From positions 4,441,952 to 4,505,951 of the forward strand of contig NW_020194684.1 in NCBI RefSeq assembly GCF_002865645.1: a stretch of DNA of 64,000 nucleotides, in the 5' to 3' direction. The stretch comes from Hyaloscypha bicolor E. Lineage: Eukaryota > Ascomycota > Leotiomycetes > Helotiales > Hyaloscyphaceae. Of this stretch, positions 52,201 to 61,200 are shown piece after piece (the first letter of the stretch is position 1; each line of letters starts with the position of its first letter). Under the pieces are notes generated by a model. That model was not told where the DNA came from, did not search any database, and was given only the letters and a program-made list of their open reading frames with translations. Position numbers and translations under genes: made by a program.

Positions 52201-55200
52201 CCTCCCAGGACCAAGCATTCTATGCCTCGCAACGTTGCAAGCGGAAGCAGCTGAGCGACTGTCGGAGTCAATAACAATTGAGTGATGCCGAATTGATCGA
52301 TAGACTCTGCTAGGTTGTCACGACGGTCAGCCGGTGACGGAATGCAAAGGCAAGCACCACATTCGAGTGTCCAGAGCATTGTGGACCAGGACATGTCGAA
52401 TGAGTATGCCGCGAAATCGTAGACTCGGGATCCAGATTCGATGGTGTGCTCTCTGCGGAGATAGTGGATAGAGCTGCTGAAGTTAGAGTGTGTGATGGAC
52501 ACCCCTTTGGGTACACCAGTACTGCCTGAGGTGAAGACGATGTAGAGAGTATTGCTGGGCTTCACATCAGAAAGGGCAGCGGGGAAACCAGCCAGGATCG
52601 GTATTCCTGAATGGACCAGATTGAGTTTATCCACCACTAGCATTGGGCAGTCCGCATCATTAGCCAGGGCGATGGCTGTGTCCTTACCAGCTGTCGAAGA
52701 CAGCATGACTGTCGGTTTGGCTTGCTCCAGAATGACTCGCGGACGGTCCTCTGTAAGTTCAAGGTCCAGGATCAAGCTGACGCCTCCAGCCTTCATTACC
52801 GCGAGGACTGCTATTGGGGTCCAGCGACACTTCTCAAAGCAAAGACCGACGATCTTCTCAGGCCCGACGCCCATGCTGATCAGCCGATGTGCTAGCTGGG
52901 AAGAAAGACTCCCCAATTCTTGATATGTCCAATCGCCGTCCCAGGCGCAGACAGCAGGGCTGCTAGGCAGCATGTGCACGGTCTTGGAGATCAAGTCGTG
53001 CACCAGAGCATTTACCGGATCAGGCGCAGCATGATTCCAAGTCCAGATCTCCTCGAGGTCCTGTGCGCTGATCGTGTCAATGGTTGACAAAAGAACAGTG
53101 TCTGCTTCAGTGTTGATATCTACAAGTGACATGAGAACGGATTCTACTAGTGACAGGGTACGCTCGGCCTGAGTTGTGGACAGACATGATGAATGGGAGT
53201 CGAGGGACAGCTCAACCTGAGTCTTCCCATATGCGATGCCGAGGGATATATCGTACTGTGCAAGGCAATTAGCGACAATGTGAAGGTCTCCGCTGTCTGC
53301 GTTATTACTTACTTCAGTTGGGTCTTTGTAAGCGATATCGTGAAACAATAGGTCTTGAGTATCGACATCTGCTCTGGTTACGACATCATCATTCTGGAAA
53401 GACACTATAGTGTTGAAGAGTGCTTGACCGTGAGACAGGCCGAGCTCATGCTCTATATCTGCCAGCGAACAATGTTGATATTCAAGATCTCTCATGACTT
53501 GGGCATGTAGGTATCGGACAAAGCGTTGACTGTTGGTCAAGGCGTGGGAAGAAGTGTCAGCCTGGCAGATCAGGAGGTTGGCATAGGCGCCAACAGAACG
53601 GTCGATATCCGGGATGTGCGAGTCGCGACCAGAGGCAGTGTACCCGAAGCATACCTGATCGTTGCTGGTATAAGCCGCCAGAGTCAACGCCCAGACACTG
53701 CTGAATAAGCTTGCTGGAGTCACTGACTGAGATTCGCAGAAGTCTAGCACTTGTCTGAACTTCTCTCCATCAATTCTGAGCACAGCTGATATTGCTCGAT
53801 CGCCAGGTGTCGGATCTTGAGAGATCCTGGGGAAGACGCATGGGTCTAAATTGGTGAGCTTATGTTTCCAGTAGCTGAGCTTGTCGACCTCGGAGCTAGC
53901 ATTGAGTTGACGAGCGAAGCTACGGGTTGTCTCGATGAGATCCCTGCAGTCAAGTTGTTGATCATAAGCCTTCGACCAGTCGTCCAGCAAGATCGCAGTT
54001 GATATACCATCAGTAATGGCGTGGCTCATCTCGATGTGACAGATGATGGTACTGTCTTGCTCAACCTTGTAAAGTACAAGGCGATGTGGTGGTACTAGCC
54101 GTCTTTGATAATCGATGTCGGGTAGTCGATCGATCGAGATCAAGGCTGCGTCTCTGGTTGGAGCTGTGGTGACAATGACTTCTCCCTCGAAGTATCCCAG
54201 CACTATCTGAACGAAGGCCGTCCTCTTGTCGATGCCCTCGACGAACACACTGCGAAGAGCCGGATGACGTGCGATGACGGCTTGCCATGCTTCCTTGAGA
54301 AGGTCGATGTCCAGAAGCTGATTCCTCTGTGTCACCTCATATGTAAGTGACGTTTTGTAAGCCGAAGAATCCTTTCCCTGACTGAGCAGCATTCCGTCCA
54401 CCATGGGCCAACAGGGAAAGACATCAACAACTGCCGCTCCAGTGTTGGATCGTATGATAGGAAGGATCTGATCTTGAAGCTGGTCGAGAGCTTTGTAGTC
54501 GAGATGCAGAAACTCATAGTCCGCAATCGTCAGTGAGCGTTGCGAGGCCAGCAATGAGCTACACAAAAGCCATGCCGAACGAGGGATTTCCTGGAGCCAT
54601 TGTCGAATCATATCCTGGTGGTTGATCCATCGATTCCACGAGAAGGACAGGTCAGTGAGACCTTTTTCGACTGACATGTTGATGCTGAAGAGTGCTGAGG
54701 TGGGCAAAGCAAGGCCGACATCAGAAACATTATTGAATGCAATCTTCTTGAACATCGAATCGTCACCTTGCAGCTGGGAGTGACCGTGATAGTTGAAGAG
54801 CACTTCCATGGTACCTTCGTGGGATTGAAAAGCTCTCTTTCCGTCTTGATTGTGGTAACGCGAAGCGAAATACTCTCTGCCGTTTGAGCGAAGCATTCTT
54901 CTGGAGTCCTTGATGGCTCTCACAATATCGTTGTTGCGGCAGCGCGAAATGTGGAGCGGTGTCATGGTCGTGAACCATCCTACTGTTCGAGAGATGTCGA
55001 TATCTGAACTCCAAAATTCCCGTCCGTGGCCCTCAATGAAGATCGTAAGCCCGTCGCGATCTTTGAAAACCTCAAGAAATGCAATCCATAATGAAGCGAG
55101 GGTAAGATCGACTGGCTCAGTATTGTAAGCCTCATTAGCCTTTCCAAGGAGAAGCGCGGTCGTCTTGTGGTCGATGGTAAGCATCTCCTCCACATGATCA

Positions 55201-58200
55201 GCAAATGTGTTCGATATGGATAAGTCATAGCCCCAACAGTTGAGATTGTTGTGATTGTCTGTAGAAAGTAGCTGCACCGGCTTGTGCTTGGACGCTTCAG
55301 CGTTCATGATCTGCAGATTGCTCCACACCTGGAATGGTACCGCCTCTTGCAAGGTTCCACCATTGAGCAGCACCTCTAGATCACCGAGGATAATGTGCCA
55401 AGATATCAGGTCGACCACCAGATGGTGCGCGATAAGTGTCAAGAACTGGTCTCCAGATCTCAAAGTGAACAGATCCACGGCGAAGACTTTGCCTTGTGCA
55501 ATGTTCAGCTCTTGGTGTCGCTCAGCAAGGTTGTTCTCGACGTCTGCAACAGTGTCGACCTGCAGAGAAGTAAAGTGGTAGATGCCATCTTCAGGCTTGC
55601 AGATGAGCTGCAACCAGGATTCTGTGACCTTATCAAGCTGGAATCGTGCTCTCAACATGGAATGCAAATGCACAAGCTGCTGGACAGCGGTTGCGACTTG
55701 TTGAGACGACACTCGGCGTTTGAGCTGAAGATAGGAAGCCTGGTTATAATAGTGGCTTCTGGTACTTACCTTGTCAGGTGGTGACTGATTAAAGAACCAT
55801 TGCTGCACAGGCGAGAGGCAAAATGGCTTCTCGAACTCTTCGATCTGCACTTTGAAATGCTCGGCAACAGTCGCAGATGCGGCAACACCAATCAGTGTCT
55901 CGATCTTGAGCAGCGATGCCACCGAGATGGCGAAGCCTGCAGCACGGCAGTGGGGACTGACTCGCATGGCCGACATGGAATCGCCGCCATTTGCAATGAA
56001 GGAACGGTTGATATTGATGTTGCTCTCAGGGCTGTCAAGGAACAGGCTGCAGGCGTGGCAGATCACTTTCTCTGCTGCTGTGATGGGTCTGCGACATACT
56101 GATCCGGCACTAGCAATACCAGCGCATGTTTCGTCATCAACATGACCTATCCAGTCCTCCAGCACTTTGCGAGACAAGCGATTGTCAGTATTGACATGAA
56201 TTTCTTCCAGGGCTATCCAGACAGATGGCACCATATACGCCGGGAAAGAGTTGTCCATCGACGCCTCCAGGGCTTGAATACTGTCACGGACTTGAGCTGC
56301 TTGGTCATCGGAGACGAGTCGTGGTTTGTGCTTGCTGCTGCGATGATCGCGCTTAGGTGATATTTGAAGACTAAAAAAGCCGACAAGTTTGCCAAAATAA
56401 GGTCCAGCGGTTGGGATCAGACAGACAGCTTGACGAACTAGAGGCACTTCGCGCATGCGGCTTTCGAGCTTGTCAAGATCTACTGGCTGGCCTTGTAGCT
56501 TCTTCTGGCCTGCCTTGCGACTGACAAGGACCAAGCTGCCGTCTGAATTGTACTGTGCGAGAACGCCAGTCTGATACATGCGCCCATAACGTCCGTGAAA
56601 CCCTGGACCACCACCATTAAGGAGCCATGGTGGATTGTCCACGAAGGAAGTTGTTATGTTTTTGGCGCTGTATACGCGGTCCATTCCCGCTGTGGAACAC
56701 TCCAGCACGAGCTCACCAGTGCACCCTATTGGCACCAGTCTACTGCTGTCTTCCATGCCAGTGATCCAGGTCTTGGCAGCAGTGCCGGTAATAGAATGAG
56801 CGAACTCTGACGCAAGTTGTCCTGACCCGGCGTTAATAACCTTGGTTGTGACTGATCGGTCTTGACTCGCAGACATGGGTGTATCGAAGTGTCGGCTGCT
56901 TGCATCTTCGTCTCCGGAGCTATTCGAGTTCCATTGCCAGATGTCACGCAAGTCTTCGTCGCTGATTGTCATGATGCTGTCGCCTAGCGTGTCCTTATCT
57001 AAAGTTTGACATGACTTGGCAAGACTGATGACTGTATTCCTTAGTAGCGACATGATGCGGCGTGACTGATCATCGTTGCAGTGTGATGGTGCGCAATTGA
57101 TAGCCAAATCTATCTGCTTGATGCCGAGAGTGATACTGATCGCCACATCATACTGCTTCTGTGTCAACGGATGTCACTAGACATAGGGTCGACTTACCTC
57201 TGTTGGATCTTCTCCATCCGCATCAACGAACTCAAGCTCTTCATCGGCAGGCTGGTCCAAAGAGCCATCATTGTCTTGTTGTATGGAAACGATTGTGTTG
57301 TACAGCTGCTGCCCTGGAGCAATCTTCAGTTCATGTTGAATGCTAGCCAGATGGCAGTGCTGATGCTCCATGTCTTCCAACACCTGATTGTGGAGATACT
57401 GGACAAATCGACCGTTGCTCCAATCACGAGATATGTCTGCGCGGCACGTCAGCATGTTTGCGAATGCTCCAATGGCCTCCATGATATTTGGAATTGGTAG
57501 GTCTCTTCCTGAAGCAAGATATCCGAAGCAGACAGAAGTGTCGTCTGTATATGCCGACAATGTCAATGCCCAAGCTGCAAGAAACAGATTGGCGATCGTG
57601 ATAGAATTCGTCTCGCAGGATCGCCGGATGCACGCAAGATCGGTGCCATCGATGTGAAGAGTGGAACAGGACATGCTTCTCACGGGTTGTGACAGTTCAT
57701 ACAGTGCAGGGAAGTAACATGGTTGTACCCTCGTCAGCTTTTGCGTCCAATACAGCCTTTTCTTGTTTATATCGGGTTGCAGTGCTCTAGCGAAACCTCG
57801 GGTCGTTTCCAGCAGGTCTGCTCGAGTTAGAAGTCCTGCATAACCCATTTGCCAATCTCGGAGAAGGATCGTTGTGGATTCGCCATCAGTAATAGCATGG
57901 CTCATATCGATCTGAATCAAGACAGTGTCTGTATCTGATATCGGGCAAAGAACCAAACGGTGGGGAGGCTTGAGCTGCTGATAATGGGGCCTTGGAAGAG
58001 TCTGCAGAAATCTGTAAGCGGCTCTCAAGCTCTCACTGTAATGCAGTTTGATCTCTGGGCGACAGCTGTTGAGCAACACTTGATTGAAAGCTGTGGTGTT
58101 GTTTGCGCTTTCAATGAAGACACTGCGAAGAGATGGATGCCGGTCTACTACAGCTAGCCAAGCTACAGACAATCGCTCAATATCGATCACATGGGGGCTT

Positions 58201-61200
58201 CGAGGCCTGATATGATAACGCTGTGTGGTTTCATAACTTCCGGACCCTTTCAGCTGGCTAAGGAGAATGCCATCTACCATAGGCGGGCAGGGATAGATAT
58301 CTTCGATCTCACTAGAGTTCAAAGTGATGATCTTGGGGATGATCTGAGTTTCGAGATGATCCAAGCCTGGGTAGTCTAGATCCAGAAATTCATAATCGAC
58401 CAATGTTCGCTGCCTGACATCCAAGGTAGGCAGATCTTCGCAAATGGATCGAATAGAGCGCACAATCTGATTTGGCCATTCTTGGATGAGTTGCTGGTGA
58501 GCCAAGTGACGATTCCATGAAAACGAGATGTTGGTCTTGCCTTGCTCAATAGATATGTTGACCTCAAACAATGCGGACACGGGCAGGTCAGGTCCTTCGT
58601 CAGAGACCTCCAGTGTAATGCTTTTGAAGAGTGCAGTCTTACGCTCAAGCTGCTGAAATTGGCCGTGATAATTGAAGACCATCTCTGCCGTGGTTTCATT
58701 TGCGCTAAACGCCCGAGCTCGGTTGTCGCGGAGATATTTTGACGCAAATGATGCCCTCCCACTGGCAAGTAGTCCCTTTCTGGCATCTTTGACCCGTCGC
58801 ACAATGTCTGATAAACTGCTGTTGGTGTTTCTTGCAATGCTAAGCGGGTACATTGTGGTGAACCAGCCGACGGTCCGAGAGAGGTTAGTGTCTTCTTTTA
58901 AAGTGTCACGACCATGACTCTCATTGACAATAGTGAAGCTATACCTCGGAAAGATTTGAAAGAAAGCATGTGAGATTGCGGCAAGGAAAAGATCGACTGG
59001 CTCTGTATTGAAGGCGTTGTTCGCTTCCCGCAAGAGTTGTCTTGTATTGTCCCGATCAATAACGACAGTTCTGTTCACATAGTCCTGAACTTTATTTGGT
59101 GTCTTGCCGGCTACGAAGTCCCAGTGAGACAGATCATTCACTATGTCTGAAGTCGATAATGTAGATCCCGATGCAAAGGTAGACTCCCTCATTTCTTCGA
59201 TCTGCAATCGATTCCAAATCTGAAATGGCAAGCTCTGCAATGAGATTGTTGCTCCTGCCAGTATTGCTTCCAGGTCTGCAAGAATGATCCTCCAGGAAAC
59301 AAGATCAATAACAAGATGGTGTGCAATGAGCAGTAAGTAGAGCTCCTCCTGAGTGCCCACTTTGCAAAGATCAGCAGAGAACACGAGGCCACGCTTCACA
59401 AGAAGCTGCTGTTGTCGCAAAGCTGCCAAAGGCGCAAGATCAGCATATGACTCCAACATCGACGTTTCGAAGTGATGGTTTGAGGCACTGGGCTGTGGAA
59501 TGATCTGCATCCATTTGGTATCAGGTTCCTGATAGAATCGTGCACGGAGCATGGAATGCGTTTCCACAATCTTCGCAATAGCAGCACGCATGCTCTCGAC
59601 AGAGACTGCTTTGTTCATGCGAAGGTAAAATGATTGATTGCAATAGTAACCGGGCTCATCGACTGGGTGTTGACCAAGCTGGTTGAAGAACCATTGCTGC
59701 ATTGGCGACAGAGCAAATGGTGTGTTGAAATCCTCGCTTACTGTGGTTGTCGAGCTCGCAGCCACAGAAGACTTCAGTGCGACCTCGACCAATGATTTGC
59801 TTTTTAGCAAGTTTGCGACGGTGACAATAATGTCCGCAGGGCAGTGCGCACTCAGCCGCATTGCTGAGATGGAATCACCTCCATTAGCCACGAACGATCG
59901 TGCAAGGTTGACGTCGGAGGCAGACACATTGAGGACGACAGAGCATGCGTATTGAAGGAGTCTCTCTGCTTCGGTAACTGGCTGCCGCAGAACAGAAATG
60001 CGATCAGTATCGGCGACAAGGTTGTATATCTGCTGGTCCATTCTGGAGAGCCAGTCATCCAGCTGCCTGCGACTGGTCTTCCCAGATGGATCGAGCGGAA
60101 TGTCCTTGAGCACAACCCAGATGGTTGGGATCATGTAAGAAGGCAAGACATTATTAAGATAGCTCTTTAGCGCTTCGACATAGTCCCTGACAGTGGTCGT
60201 GAACTGCTCGAGACCTATCTCAGCATGTGGTTTTATCGTTGATGAGTCTGGGTCTGCAACCGTGACACCAGTAGTTAGAGCTAATGAAGCTGAGGCACTT
60301 GCACTGAGTTTGAAACCATTCTTTGCGAGGAGAGTATCGGTCTCGCTGGTATGTTTCATACTGATCAGACCGACCAATGTATTAGCGCAAAGACCAGTCT
60401 TGGGTAATATGCATGCCGATTGTCGTACTTGACGGAATTGTGCAATATGGTTCTCAATGTCGCCAAGCTCAACACGTTGGCCGTGAATCTTCACCTGCGC
60501 ATCCTTTCGACCAATGAACGTAAGCGATCCATCCTCATTATAAACAACTAGATCGCCCGTTCTGTATAGACGACCTTTTCGGCCAGTGCGACCTGAAGCA
60601 CCATGAAGCAGCCAGACGGGGTCCTCAATAAATGCAGAGAAGGTGCTGGTCGAGGGTTCAAGATACCCAGGTCCTACCAAAGGCCCTTCGAGAACCAATT
60701 CGCCGATGCTGCCTATCGGTACAAGCGATTGACCTGATGCCGCATCCACAATCCATGTGTTGACGCCGAGACCTGTCCCGATTGTCGTCATGTTGCCGCC
60801 TGGACAGATGTCTGCCACAGTCGCAGTTGGTGTGCATTCGCAAGGGCCATACGAGTTCTTGAGCTTGACTAGCGAAGCCCACTCCTTGGCGTGCTCTTCA
60901 GACAAGCGTTCACCACCAAGGATGAGGGTGTCGAGAGATTGTATAGTTTCGTGTGGCAGAACCGAGGCCGTAGAAGGGGTTAATTCAACGTGCGTCACGC
61001 GGAAGCGACGAAGAGATCCGGCTGTGTTTGGGAAGATGATCAGTAGAGCTCATATTTGAGGATATGACTGCGGCAATTAAGCATTGCCCTATGCCCTCAA
61101 GTGCTCACCTAGGTCATCACGCCGCTCTGCATCCGCGGGGATACATAAACAAGCACCACACTCCAAGGCGCCAAGTACATTCGACCAGGACACATCGAAT

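Noticed and set aside
55725..55769. GTAAGT followed 45 nt later by TTCAG inside E3, a possible further stop-free intron
   Set aside because: Removing it would delete HYYNQASYLQ, which is the counterpart of YYCNQSFYLR in E2. The residues are therefore coding.
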